Assembly: GCA_017163975.1 (NCBI GenBank)
Contig: JAFFSR010000248.1
Location: 1,568,501-1,632,500 of the forward strand
Reading direction: 5' to 3'
DNA: 64,000 nucleotides
Source: Anastatus disparis
Lineage: Eukaryota > Arthropoda > Insecta > Hymenoptera > Eupelmidae
The translations under genes and the position numbers were made by a program. The notes beneath the pieces were generated by a model. That model saw nothing but the letters and a program-made list of their open reading frames with translations. It did no database searches and had not been told where the DNA came from. Positions 22,075-33,978 of this stretch are shown piece by piece (within the stretch, counting starts at the first letter, position 1; every line of letters starts with the position of its first letter).

Positions 22075-22554
22075 TTAATTAAGTAAAATAATTTAAACAA
22101 ATTTCTATAAAAAATTAAAACAAAAAAAATTAATTATAATTTTGTTGAATGAATATAATATTAATTATTAAATATAAATATTAGTGAATCATCCGATAAA
22201 TAACTCAATAAATTCATTAACAAAACAATAAATAATTGAGAAAGGATGCTAAATTCAACTCTAAATTTGTTAATAAGATATAATTCGTCAATCTGATTTA
22301 AAAGGCATTAATTAATCGCTAAAAGAAATTAGCAATTAATCTAATAAGAAAACAATTTCAACAAATTTAAGAAATCAAACAATGCTTCTAAACAATTTTA
22401 TTAATTAAAAACATAATTTAAATTAACTCTCTTAAAGAGATTCATTAAAAAAAGAACAATTTAAATTTACTCCCTTAAAAAATTATTTAAACAGAATCAT
22501 AACTCAGCTCTAATCACTAGAAATAATAAGAGAACAAAAAGAAAAGAGAAAGGA

Positions 22555-22930
22555 TGTAGCAACTCTGTATAAGCGTTAGAGAGATGACTGCGTGATAGAC
22601 GAGACATGCTATATCCTTTTCCAATTGCATGAATATACGGGCAAGCGACCAGGTTTAAGACAGAGCATGCATAGTCGCAGGCTCTAAAAAATCAAAAAAA
22701 TAACGCACTTCGCTAATGCGTGACGTAGTAATTCATAAGCTTTTACACAGGCAAACGAGGAAGCCCCTTCGCGGCTAACTGTCTTACTTCGTGTACAGAA
22801 TATGGCTGTCTCTCTTACCTATTAGAATAATCGCGCTGAAGCTAAAGTAGGCTCATATATATATATACATCGTATACGTGCTACTATATCCTCTTTTTAA
22901 AGCTCTTTTGCTGAATAAAAGAACGTAACA
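22555..22930 (+). repeat. Possible solo LTR or LTR fragment
   Basis: A GC-richer block between AT-rich flanks starts TGTAGCAACTC, contains TATATATATA near 22,860 and AATAAA near 22,915, and ends AACGTAACA. TG...CA-type borders with TATA and polyadenylation signals fit an LTR, and a coiled-coil frame follows 200 bases downstream. No second copy was found in the window, so this is tentative. Confidence 0.3.
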
Positions 22931-23139
22931 ATCCCTTCTACGAAAAAGGGAGAGTTTTTTAATTTAAAAATTAAATTAGAAAAAAAAAATAATCATTTTT
23001 AAATGCTTTATATAAGAAAAATAATAAATAATAAAATTCAACCTAAAAACCCCTTTTAAAAGAAAAATTTAGAAAAAAAAGAATTCTTTCTTAAAATTAT
23101 TTACTTTACATTTTCTTTGTACGCCAGTTGAACGTTAAA

Positions 23140-24510
23140 ATGCCTCCAAAAACGAGGACAACAGAAAAACAGGCAGACCTCGAGAAATCGTTCAGTCAAA
23201 GATTGACTGACGATAATGGTCGAAGGACCTGGGAACAAAGTGTACAAGAAAATTTAAAACAAATATTGCAATATATGAATATGAATGAAACTAGGTTGAA
23301 AACCCTAGGGGAACAGCTGGATAGCCATAAAGCTGAAAATAAAAAGAGGGAAGAGGAGTTAAAAAGAGTTTAAACCTCTAGCATAAGCTCAGCTAAGGAT
23401 AATACAAATAAAATAGATCTCTTAATCGAAAATTATAATAAAACTAATAAATGACGTCCCCATCTCCGGGAAACGGATTTGGCTGAAATTGTAAGATATG
23501 ATTCTTTAATGAAAAAAATGAACCCGTGTTTTTTTTTCATCAAATAGATCTCCTAGACAAAAATATAGACATTTTTTCGGAAATGAAATGAAAGAAGCCT
23601 TCATAAGAACTTGAATATCCAAACAACTAAGTCTCCTACAAGAAAATACATGAAAGATAAAATAAAATGCAAATCAAATGCTTTGATTTAAAGTTTGTTG
23701 CATTAAAAAAGCTTAAGTAGTTCAAAAGTTACAGGTAATTAAAATATGCTAATGAAATAGCGTAAAAAATTGATGATTTTTTAAATGCTTAAAAAATAAA
23801 AAATATGTAGTCATTTTCAATAAGCATAACTTTTGAACCACTGGAGCTTTTTTAATACAACAAACTTTAAATTAAAGCATTAAATTTGCACTTTATTATA
23901 TTTTTCATGTATTTTTTGTACGAGTCTTAGTTGTTTGGATATTCAAACTTTTATAAAGGCTCCTTTTCAGTATATTTTCGAAAAAATGTCTATATCCTTG
24001 TCTAGGGGGCCCATTCGACGAAAAGAAAAAACACGGGTTAATTTTTTTTCATTGAAAAATCATGTCCTTTAGTTTCAGCCAAATCCGTTTCCCGAAGGTG
24101 AGGACCTCTCCTTGTAAGTTAGAGTTTGATGAACTCAAGCCAGTGATGCACGTTAACATCATGAACTATGAGATTCTAAAAAAAAAATGAATAGTTTGGA
24201 GAAAAATCAGGATGAGAAGAGAGTTAAATGTTTGGAGCAGGTACAAACGCTCTTAACAAATGTAACTGTTTCTCGCAGCGATATAGAATCTGCAGAAAAA
24301 AAGATTGAAAAGATAACAAGCTCTATGAGAAATGTAAATGTTGAAGCTGACGAAAGATTAGTGAGCGGAATTTTTGAGGGTATAAGAATCAGATCCTAAA
24401 CTTAGTCTCTAAGCAATTAGAAGTAGAAGGAGACATGTACATTGCTCAAATCTCTAAAGCTAAGCAACAAGTAAATGACCTCGAGAAAGAACTGCAAAAT
24501 AAGATAGAAG
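23140..24510 (+). pseudogene. Coiled-coil gene of unknown family, split by a MITE
   Basis: The frame from ATG 23140 (MPPKTRTTEKQADLEKSFSQ) is hydrophilic and heptad-patterned and stops at 23,371. Further coiled-coil segments with the same character lie beyond the inserted MITE: 24,187-24,399 (MNSLEKNQDEKRVKC) and 24,435-24,510 (MYIAQISKAKQQVNDLEKEL), after which the coding character is cut off by the minisatellite. I read these as parts of one decayed gene. The position after a possible LTR suggests a gag-like protein, but no capsid or zinc-knuckle motif is visible. Confidence 0.45.
23454..24107. mobile_element. Palindromic foldback MITE
   Basis: About 650 bp whose halves are inverted copies. 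The left end reads GTCCCCATCTCCGGGAAACG and the right end, complemented, GTCCTCACCTTCGGGAAACG; ATTTGGCTGAAA follows on both. Similarity continues to the centre near 23,780. No coding capacity. It interrupts the coiled-coil frame. Confidence 0.75.
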
Positions 24511-27500
24511 GTGATGGAGAGATGGTGACGGAGAGACGGAGACGGAGGAATAAAGAGACGACAACGAAGGGTCGGAGACGGAAAGGCAGGGACGAAGAGA
24601 CTGAAACAGAGGTGGAGAGACGAAGACGGAGATTGACAGACGGAGACGGGCAGACGAAAACGGTGGGACGGAGACGTAGAGACAAAAACGGTGAGACAAA
24701 GACGAAGAGATGGAGACGAAATGACGAAGCTGGAAAGACGAGAATGGAGAGTCGGAGATGGAAAGACAATGGCAGAGAAGCGGAGGCGGAGCCAGACAGA
24801 TGGAGACAGAGAAACGGAGACTTACAGACGGAGATGGAGAGACGAAATCAGAGAGACAAAAACGAAAAGATAGAGACGAAAAGACGAAAACGGAAAGACA
24901 GAGACGAAGGGAAGAAGATGGAAAAACGGAGATGGAGAGACAGAGACAGACAGTCGGAGGGAGGGAGACTGAGACGGAGAGACGGAGGGACAGGGACGGA
25001 GAGACGGAGATGGCGAGATGGAGACGGAGAGACGGAGAAGGAGAGACTGATATTGTGTATGTGTATATGAGTAAGTGTATGTGTATGGATATGTGTATGT
25101 GTGTATGTGTGTGTATGTATGTGTATGTGTGTATTTGTGTGTATGTGTGTATGTGTATGTTACCTTTTAGATGTACGTTTATACACTGAAAAGCTTTCCG
25201 TACGAAAACACTATGATGAACACTATTAATGCTCTAGTTTACGAATGTTTGTAGTTATTCAGCACGAAGATCGTAGTAAAGAAGATAGTAGTAAGAAGCT
25301 GTAGAAAACGATACAAGTAAAACCCCCTGACGCTCGAAGTTAAGGGATATGAATTTCGTAAAATATATGATTGATACAAATATCATATGTGTATACTTTG
25401 AATTTCGTTGTTCAGCACTACAAGCTTCGTAGTAAAACAACAGGAACATTCAAAACTCGAAAAGAGAGTCGAGTGCGGCTCTCTCACTCCTTCATACAAA
25501 AAGCAAATGAGGGGAAAAGATAAAACTCATGCTTTATGAGAAAAACAGCCTCGATTGAAATGGCGTTTTTTAATAACATATATATTATTTATATAGATAT
25601 TAAATTAAAAATATATTTTCAAATTTTATGCAATCTAAGTGTAAATAAAATTTAAATTAGCATTTTAAAAACCCAATATTTCAAATAAATTATTTAATCT
25701 ATTTGTTAAAATTATTCTAATTATTGTGTCAGGCAAATTTTCCTAATAATAAAAAGTTAAGAAATATTTTTATTGTTAATCTATAGTTTTATTATATTTT
25801 TAGTATAATAAATATAACTTAATTTTTTGTAAATATTTATTTCGTTTGAATAAAATTAAAATTATATTTACATTAAAACTTCTTAACAATACTATTGGTT
25901 TTAGTTTTTATATAATAATAATTTGATGTAAAGATATATTTGTTATATTCCATTGAGGATAATAGTATATACATGTAAGCAAATATTTTATAACTACATT
26001 GATAGTAAATGTAAATGAAATTGGTTTAGTTTTACAAAATTATTTTGTCAGTATCGCTTATTTGGGTAATTTTCTATAACTTTTAGCTTTTAATGTCACT
26101 TTTTTTAAATAATTTTTTAACAGTTTCCATTCCGTTATTTTGAGGAACACAAAACTTTTTTTGGTCTTAAACTTTTCGTTTGAAATCTAGAAAATAAACT
26201 TCATTTTTTTATAACTATATTTAAAGTTATTTTTAAAATTCTTTAAAACGTATCTAATGTTTTACGAAAACTTTCATGAAAGGTTTCATGCAATATTTCG
26301 TGTAATGTTTTCATAAAACCTTGCAGAACCTTGTTAAAAACTTTCATGCAAGACTTCTTGCAATATTGCGTGAAATGTTTCATGAAACCTTGCTGAAAAC
26401 TTTCATGAAATGTTTTCCCCATTATTCCTTGAATTATTTTCTGTAACTTCGTAGCAAGATTGCAGCAATATTGCATTAAAATATTTCATGAAACCTTTTC
26501 CCAATGTTAAGATAAGATCGCTGCCACCTTGTGACAACATTTGTGCGCAATATTTCATTGAAAGTTTCAATGCAATATTTCATGCTGTGTGGGTAATTGG
26601 CTGAATAAATACATACACACAAACATGCATACAGACATTTTCTGGAAACCACTTTTATCAACTTCCTGAGTCCAACTATGTACAAATTAATGAAAAGATA
26701 GAAATAGTACATTACGCAATGAGTGCGTAAAATATATGATTATATTTTTTAGATTTCAAACGAAAAATTTAAGACCAAAAAAAGTTTTGTGTTACTAAAA
26801 ATAACGGAATAAAAACTGTTAAAAAATTATTTAAAAACAGTGACATAAAAAATTGAAAGTTCTAGAGAATTACCCAAATAAGCGATACTGACTAAATAAT
26901 TTTATAAAACTAAACAAATTTCATTTATATTTACCATCAATGTAGTTATAAAATATTTGCTTACATGTATATACTATTATCCTTAATAGAATATAAAAAA
27001 TATATCTTTACATCAAATTATTATTATATAAAAACTAAAACCAATAGTATTGTTAAGAGGTTTTAATGTAAATATAATTTAAATTTCATTTAATCGGAAT
27101 GAATATTTACGAAAAATTAAGTTATATTTTTTATGCTAAAAATATAATAAAACTATAGATTAACAATAAAAATATTTCTTAACATTTTATTACTAGGAAA
27201 ATTTGCCTGACACAATTATTAAAATAATTTTAACAAATAGATCAAATAATTTCTTTGAAATATTAGGTTTTCACAGTGCTAATTTAAATTTTTTTTACAC
27301 ATAGATTGCGTAAAATATGAAAATATATTTTTAATTTTATATCTATATAAATAATATATATGTTATTAAAGAACGCTATTTCAATCGAAGCTGTTTTTCT
27401 TATAAAGCGTGAGTTTTATTTTTTCCCCTCAATGCTTTTTGTATAAAGGAGTCGGGAGCCGCACTTGACTCCCTTTTTGAGTTTTGAATGTTCGTGTTGT

Positions 27501-28405
27501 TTTAGTACGAAGCTCATAGTGCTGAGCTACGAAATTCAAAGTATACACATATGATATTTGTATCAATCATATATTCTACGAAATTCATAGCCCTTAACTT
27601 CGAGCGTCAGGGGGTTTGACTTGTACCGTTTTCTACAGCTCATGCACTACGATCTTCGTGCTAAATAACTACGAACATTCGTAAACTAGAGCATTAATAC
27701 GTTCGTGCCAAATCACTTTTTGGTTTTCATCATAGTGTTTTCGTACGAAAAGTTTTTCGATGTACACACGTGCATCTAAAAGGTAACATACACATACACA
27801 CATACACATACATACACAAACACACACACACACACACATACATACACACACATACACATATACACACATATATACATATCCATACACATACACTTACTCA
27901 TATACACATACACACATACACAATATCCGTCTCTCCGCCTCCATCTCTCCGTTGCAGTCTCTCCGTCTATATCTGTTTGTCTCCATTTCTCCGTCTCCCT
28001 CTGTCTGTTTCCGACCCTCAGTCTCCGTCCCTCCGTCTCCATTTCTTCATCTCAATCTCTCCACCTTTGTCTTTCCGTCTCCGTCTCTTCGTTTTCGTGT
28101 CTCTGTCTTCGTCTATGAGTCTCCGTTTCTCCAACTCCGTCTCTCCGTCACCGTTTATGTCTATCTGTCTCCGTTTGTCCGTCTCTGACTCTCAGTCACT
28201 GGGTCTCCGACCCTCCGTCTTTCTGTCTCCCTTTTTTTGTCTCTTTACCTCTGTGTTCGTCTCTCGGTCACGGTCTTTCTGCCTCCGTCTCCCTTTTTCT
28301 GTCTCTTTTCCTCCGACTCCGTCTCTCCATGACGGTCTCTCTGTCTCCGACTCTGTCTCCGTCTCTTCGTCTTCGTTCTTTCATCTTTGTCTCTTTGTCT
28401 CAGCG
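24510..28405. mobile_element. 3.9-kb palindrome with minisatellite ends
   Basis: A giant inverted repeat. The left arm runs from a GAGACGG minisatellite (24,510-25,050) through CA/TA repeats (to 25,165) into about 1.05 kb of complex sequence ending near 26,205. The right arm mirrors this from about 26,745 through 27,775 to the TCCGTC minisatellite that ends near 28,405. Arms share runs such as CGTACGAAAA, CTGACGCTCGAAGTTAAG (complemented on the right) and AAATTTGCCTGACAC. The arms are diverged, so the structure is old. The spacer (26,205-26,745) carries repeated TTTCATGAAA-like words. No transposase; reading frames are repeat by-products. Confidence 0.8.
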
Positions 28406-28925
28406 CTAAAAATAGCATCCATGAATTCTTAATTACGCAACGCTTACAATAGCAGCTGCGTTTTTTTGACCACACAGCGCTTAAAATAGCAGCCGCGTTT
28501 TTTTGACCACATAACGCTCAAAATAGCAGCCGCGAATCTGTTATTACACAGCGCTTACGATAGTTGTTGTGTTTTTCAACTACACAGCACTTACGATAGC
28601 AGCCACGTTTTCGTAACCACACAGTGCTCAAAATAGTTGCCACGAATTTTCAATTACATAGCGCTTACAATAATTTTCGCGTTATCCATCTTTAGCTCTT
28701 AAAATAGCAGCTGCGTTTTCTAAACCAGATAGTGCTCTGAAAAGCAGTCGCGAATTTCTAATTACACAGCGCTTACAGTAGTTTTAGCGTTTCTCCCTAT
28801 CACAGCACTTACAATATCAGACACGTTTATTTTAACCACACAGTATTGAAAAAAGCAATGGCGTTTTTTCATTGGCACAGAACTAAAAATAGCAGCCGTG
28901 ATTTTTAACCACACAGCGCTAAACT
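28405..28925. repeat. Degenerate tandem repeat of about 55 bp
   Basis: About ten diverged units with the core ACACAGCGCTTAAAATAGCA and GCCGCGTTTTTTTGACC. AGCGCT and GCAGC(C/T)GCG words recur at the unit period. It lies between the palindrome and the Helitron helicase remnant. No coding function. Confidence 0.7.
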
Positions 28926-29027
28926 CTACTTCAAAATTATTTTTTTTATATTTAACATTACATTAGATTTTTTGATGTGTTTGATTTTATTTTCTTATTC
29001 ATTATATTTCATTCTAGTATTGTGGTT

Positions 29028-30314
29028 TTATAATATTTCTCTGTAAACGAAGTTTTTAGTATAGACTATTTCATTTTTAACTTTTTTTGATTTTACTGTT
29101 AATAATATTTTCAATTCTTTCTTATTAGTTGTCCTTGAAAGTGCCACGTATAACTGCCCATGACTGAAAATTGGTGTTGGTAAACACACTCCTTTTTCTT
29201 TAAATGATTGTCCTTGCGACTTATTAATAGTCATTGCATAAGCAAGTTCTACAGGAAATTGTTTTCTGGTCATCTGGAATGGCAGTTCATCATTTGCTAA
29301 TAAGGTCATACGTAGTAAGAATATAGTGCTTTTTACTTCTTATTAATATTTGTGCAATAATAGTAAATTGTTTTATTTTCGTTAATCGGGTAGCGTTACA
29401 AAGTCCTTCATTTAAATTAACATTTCTTAGAAGCATTAATGTAGATCCTTTTCTTAATTGTAATCTATGCGGAGGTAAACTGTTGGTCGTTAAGGAATTT
29501 AAAAATTCTGTCGGCAAAATTGCGTCTAGACTTTCGTTATTTACATCTTTTGCAAAGTCAATACTCAAGTACTCTATTACTGGTTTATTTATTTTTAATA
29601 AAATTTTTTTATTCATTTCTGTTACGCCTACGTTTTTCGTCGCTAATATAATATTTTCGTAATAGTCACAATTTTCAATATTCATATTATGCCCGTAAAT
29701 TTCATTAATTAGATTGCCCTCTAACAATATTTCTTTTGAAATTTATATAACTTCATTTCCCTTTTTTATATTTTGAATGAAAATCACCATTTCCTATATT
29801 TAGTAACCAATTTTTAAATTTATCATCTGATTCCAATAAACATTTATTTTTTTTTAAAAGATATACATTGAAAATGTTTCCATAAATGGCTTTTTTGACA
29901 CAATTTACTAGTATCTGAGTTTTATTTCCATGTTTTACTATTTGTAATGTTTGTCTAAAATCCCCTTATACGATAAATGTTTTCCCTCCAAACAAGTAAT
30001 TATTATCACATGGATCTTGAAACATGTGATCGACGGCTTCAAAAGTGTGTTTTGATGTCATTGTAATTTTATCCCAGATAACAATTGATACATTTTTCAT
30101 TTTCTTATCTATTTCGCTGTTTGCACTAATATTACATATTGTGTCTTCAGATATGTTCAACGGTGATTTAAATGCTGTATGTACTGTCACACCGTCTTGT
30201 AATAAATTAGCCGTTATACCTGTCCATGATACAACTAAATAGTTGATAACATGAATTTTTATATTAGTTATAATTGTATTTAATAAGTAGCTTTTACCAC
30301 TTTCACCTAGACCG

Positions 30315-30315
<1 letters not shown>
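29028..30315 (-). pseudogene. Helitron Pif1-like helicase domain
   Basis: DNA helicase part of a RepHel protein, here broken. In order: Walker A as GGLGESGKSYL just inside 30,315; GITANLLQDG and TVHTAFKSPL; Walker B region IVIWDKITMTSKHTFEAVD with Lys where the family has the catalytic Glu; domain-2 segments LPPHRLQLRKGSTLMLLRN and LCNATRL; motif V INKSQGQSF and motif VI YVALSRTT near the end. Frameshifts or stops lie near 29,950, 29,730 and 29,300. The Walker B change and breaks show it is inactive. Confidence 0.85.
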
Positions 30316-30385
<70 letters not shown>

Positions 30386-30400
30386 AATATTTATATATAT
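30316..30400. repeat. (TA)n microsatellite
   Basis: Alternating TA directly between the Walker A coding sequence and the palindromic element. A shorter TA run lies at the element's other end, consistent with insertion into, or expansion at, a TA-rich target. Confidence 0.85.
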
Positions 30401-31429
30401 GGGACATTTCACACCAACTGGTAGATCAAAAAAATTAAAATTGCTAAAACTCTAAGAATATATTCTTTTTGCTACCCGAAATATGTAAAAAAATTTTCAA
30501 GGATTTAGATTGGCAGGATCAAGAGATATAAATCCTTAATATTTTGAAATTTTTCAAAATTTTTGGAAAATATCAAACTTTATCAATTTTTTTTCTAAAA
30601 ATCACGATGTTTTAGAGAGAAATTTATGAAAATACTACTTAGTGTAAATGAAGAGGAGAGTCAGCATGATATTTTACAGATCCAAATTTTGAAGTTTTCT
30701 ATTGGTTTTTATATGTATTACATAGTAATTAGAATTACTCATTGTTTGTCACTTCGAGACTTGCTTTCTGAGAGCTTATTTTCTCCTTTTTTACATAAAT
30801 TTTGAAATAAATTTTTGATCATGTAAGTGAGAACCATCAATAAGGAGTAATGACAATTTAAAATATATATGTTCATGCATAATTTATTTTTAATATAAAA
30901 AATAAATCATACATGGAAATATATGTTTATATTCAATATGAAAAATAAATCATACATGAAAATATATATTTCAAACTGTCATAACTCCTTATTGGTGGCT
31001 TTTTCTCACACAATCAAGAATTTAATTCAAAATTCATGTAAAATGGAAGAAAATAAGCCCTCAAAAAGCAATTTCTAAAGTGCCAAACAATGAGTAATTT
31101 CAATTACTATGTAATACATATAAAAACCAATAAAAAACTTCAAAATTCAGGTCTTTAAAAAATCATGCCAACTCTTCTCTTAATTTACAACAAGAAGTAT
31201 CCTTATAAATTTCTCTCTAAAACCTCAGAATTAAAAAAAAAATATGATAAAGTTGGGACTTTACCAAAAATTTTGAAAAATTTTCAAATTTCAAGGATCT
31301 ATAGCTCTTGATCCTTCCAATCTAAATTCTTGAAAATTTTCTTACATATTTTAAGTAACAAAAAGAATATATTCTCAAAGTTTTAGCGATTTTTATTTTT
31401 TTGCTTTTCCAGTTGGTGTGAAATGTCTC
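30401..31429. mobile_element. 1-kb palindromic (foldback) element
   Basis: Ends read GGGACATTTCACACCAACTG on the left and, complemented on the right, GAGACATTTCACACCAACTG. The inner sequence is an inverted repeat throughout, centred near 30,920; for example TTACATAGTAATTAGAATTA at left has a near-complement at right (AATTTCAATTACTATGTAA). No coding capacity. Inserted in the Helitron just upstream of its helicase. Confidence 0.8.
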
Positions 31430-31569
31430 ATATATATATACTTTTCAGTGCAGTTTGTATTTAATGAATTTATTACTGTACTAGATATAACCGGTTAAGC
31501 ACTTGTTAGACTACTAATAACACAGCCACACAAAAAAAAAATGTCAAAACCCACGGACCAGACCATATA

Positions 31570-33251
31570 TGGGTAAATCTTTCATAATGTTAAAATTTCA
31601 CCTGCAACAAATTAAAAAAAAAAAATACAGGCACACGTATAAAACTAATTTTCTCTGAATGTTGACGTATTATAATGAAAGAAAAAAATCGTGTTACTCA
31701 CTTTTAAGGGTAGTCTTTTTAACAAACATCAAAAGACAGATTTTCGAGTAAATTTTTCATAGTGTTAAAATTTACTTTCAATAAATTAAAAAAAATTGAA
31801 GACACATGTATCAAATTTATTTTTTTTAAATGTTGATATATTAAAATGATAATAAAAGAAAAAGTCGCATTACTCACTTTTGAAGATAGCTTTTTTTAAT
31901 ATAAGACATTTAAATATATTCATTATTATCACACCCAGGTATAATATTTTACCTATCTCAGATCAGTTTTTTAAGTATTTTGGGCTATAATAGATCATTT
32001 TCCATTGAGCTTTTTCATTTTTACATGTTTAATATGTTACAGAAAATATTTAAATACGCAATTTACATTAATAATTACAAAATTTTTTGTAATAAATAAA
32101 ATATGCCAGAAATGGCAATTTTTTTGGAAAATTCATTTTTGGTGATTCGGGTATTAAAATTGAGTGATATTAGTTACCCAATGGCTTTTGGGATTCCTGA
32201 TTACAAATCATAAGTGAGTGGAATATCAATTTATTTTTGCTAAAATTGTCAATCTTAGGGTATGAAATTTGACATAGATTTGTGTAGTTTATGTTTTCGA
32301 ATAAAAATACTTATATTCCTTTTAACCAAATATTTTAGTTTATTTAATAAACATTAAATCTAAAAATTTTAAATTTAAAATCTAGAAATTTCAGTGATGA
32401 TTCAACTCAACGTTCTAGGTGTAAGCTATTAAATACATACTAAAACTGAGCTTTTAAAGTTTAAACTCTTTAGAATTAAAACATTGATAGAAACTAGGTA
32501 ATCGATGTAAATTTGGAAAATTTAATAGCCGGGAAAAATTCAATGATTTCCAGAATACTCGAAATAATACTTCAAAAGCAACTTAAAGATTACATTGAGT
32601 ATTATAAAATAGTAAATTACAAAGTTCACAACAGAGAAAAGATGAATCAAAGCTTAGGTTTTCATATTAGTGGATAAAAACCTATTTTCAAAAGTGAGTC
32701 ACGTTTTTTAAGTATAATTTCAAACGAACAAAGAACTTTATCTACACTAGGCACACGTTCCTAATAAAAAAATTTCTCTTTGTGATTCTAAATATTACCT
32801 TTTGATGTAGTTTAAAATGTCACCGCTGAATAGTCTTTTTTACAGCATCGTATTTTCCAGAAAAAGTAAAATATATAAATTTTTGGTAACATTTTAATAA
32901 CCTTTCAGAAAGTAGTTTTGTTAACAGGCACACACCCATGCTCTTGATTTTCCAAAAGTATGTGTATAGATAAAGCTTTGGTGTGAATTTCAAATAAAAA
33001 AAGCAGTAGTCATTTTTTTTATAGCGGTAATTTATCATTTTACATGGCCTGGTAACATTTAAATTTCAAAAAAAAAACCTCTTTTCCCCATCCGCCATAA
33101 AATGACACGTCTAATTATCATTACAAATATAACAAAATTAGTTTCTAATAACTCAATAAATCAGTGAACATTTGCTAACAAGATGTGCTATCTCATATTT
33201 AGGAGAAATGACGCAGTAACATGATTTTTAAAAGTATGAAAGAATTACCCA
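31570..33251. mobile_element. 1.68-kb element with terminal inverted repeats, inserted at TATA
   Basis: Left end TGGGTAAATCTTTCATA, right end complement TGGGTAATTCTTTCATA, with TATA outside both ends. The uninterrupted site is preserved in the opposite arm (CCATATATACTTTATG, complemented, at about 39,240-39,258). The element has a diverged internal duplication (about 31,580-31,735 and 31,740-31,895) and no recognisable gene. Confidence 0.75.
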
Positions 33252-33255
33252 TATA

Positions 33256-33945
33256 CCTTATGTTTTTGAGGTCGCTGATTCTGAATCCGTGGTCCATTTG
33301 ACCCCATCACCTCAGGGTCAAGGTCAAATTCACAAAATTAACGGCAACCAAGGTTTAACAGTATACATATATGTTTTTGAGGTCGCTGATTCCGAATCCT
33401 GGGTCCATTTGACCCCATCACCTCAGGGTCAAGGTCAGGTCAAGGTCAAATTTACAAAATTAACGGCAACCAAGGTCTAACAGTATACATATATGTTTTT
33501 GAGGTCGCTGATTCCGAATCCGTGGTCCATTTGACCCCATCACCTCAGGGTCAAGGTCAGGTCAAGGTCAAATTTACAAAATTAACGGCAACCAAGGTTT
33601 AACAGTATACATATATGTTTTTGAGGTAGCTGATTCCGAATCCGTGGTCCATTTGACCCCATCACCTCAGGGTCAAGATCAGGTCAAGGTCAAATTTACA
33701 AAATTAACAGCAACCAAGGTTTAACAGTATACATATATGTTTTTGAGGTCGCTGATTCCGAATCCGTGGTCCATTTGACCCCATCACCTCAGGGTCGAGG
33801 TCAGGTCAAGGTCAAATTTCCAAAATTAACGGCAACCAAGGTTTAACAGTATACATATATGTTTTTGGGGTCGCCGAATCCGAATCCGTGGTCCGTTTGA
33901 CTCCATCACCTCATAGTGAAGGTTATTTGAAGGTAAAATCGACAA
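33256..33945 (+). repeat. 122-bp satellite array, left arm (about 6 units)
   Basis: Units start TTTTTGAGGTCGCTGATTCC and contain GTGGTCCATTTGACCCC and two TCAAGGTCA words in most copies. Unit starts lie near 33,262, 33,375, 33,497, 33,619, 33,741 and 33,863; the innermost unit, next to the gene, is the most diverged. Inverted relative to the right array. Confidence 0.9.
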
Positions 33946-33978
33946 AATTCTTGTAAAACAAACCAAACTTCATGCTAT

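Noticed and set aside
24435..25189. 211- and 143-codon Arg/Glu-rich frames
   Set aside because: Beyond the first 25 or so codons they read the GAGACGG minisatellite; overlapping frames give similar low-complexity products.
26243..26712. Repetitive frame with HETFHESF-like words in the palindrome spacer
   Set aside because: Arises from repeated TTTCATGAAA-type DNA words; no start context or conservation evident.
27770..28432. 220-codon Ser/Val/Leu-rich frame
   Set aside because: Minisatellite translation in the right arm of the palindrome.
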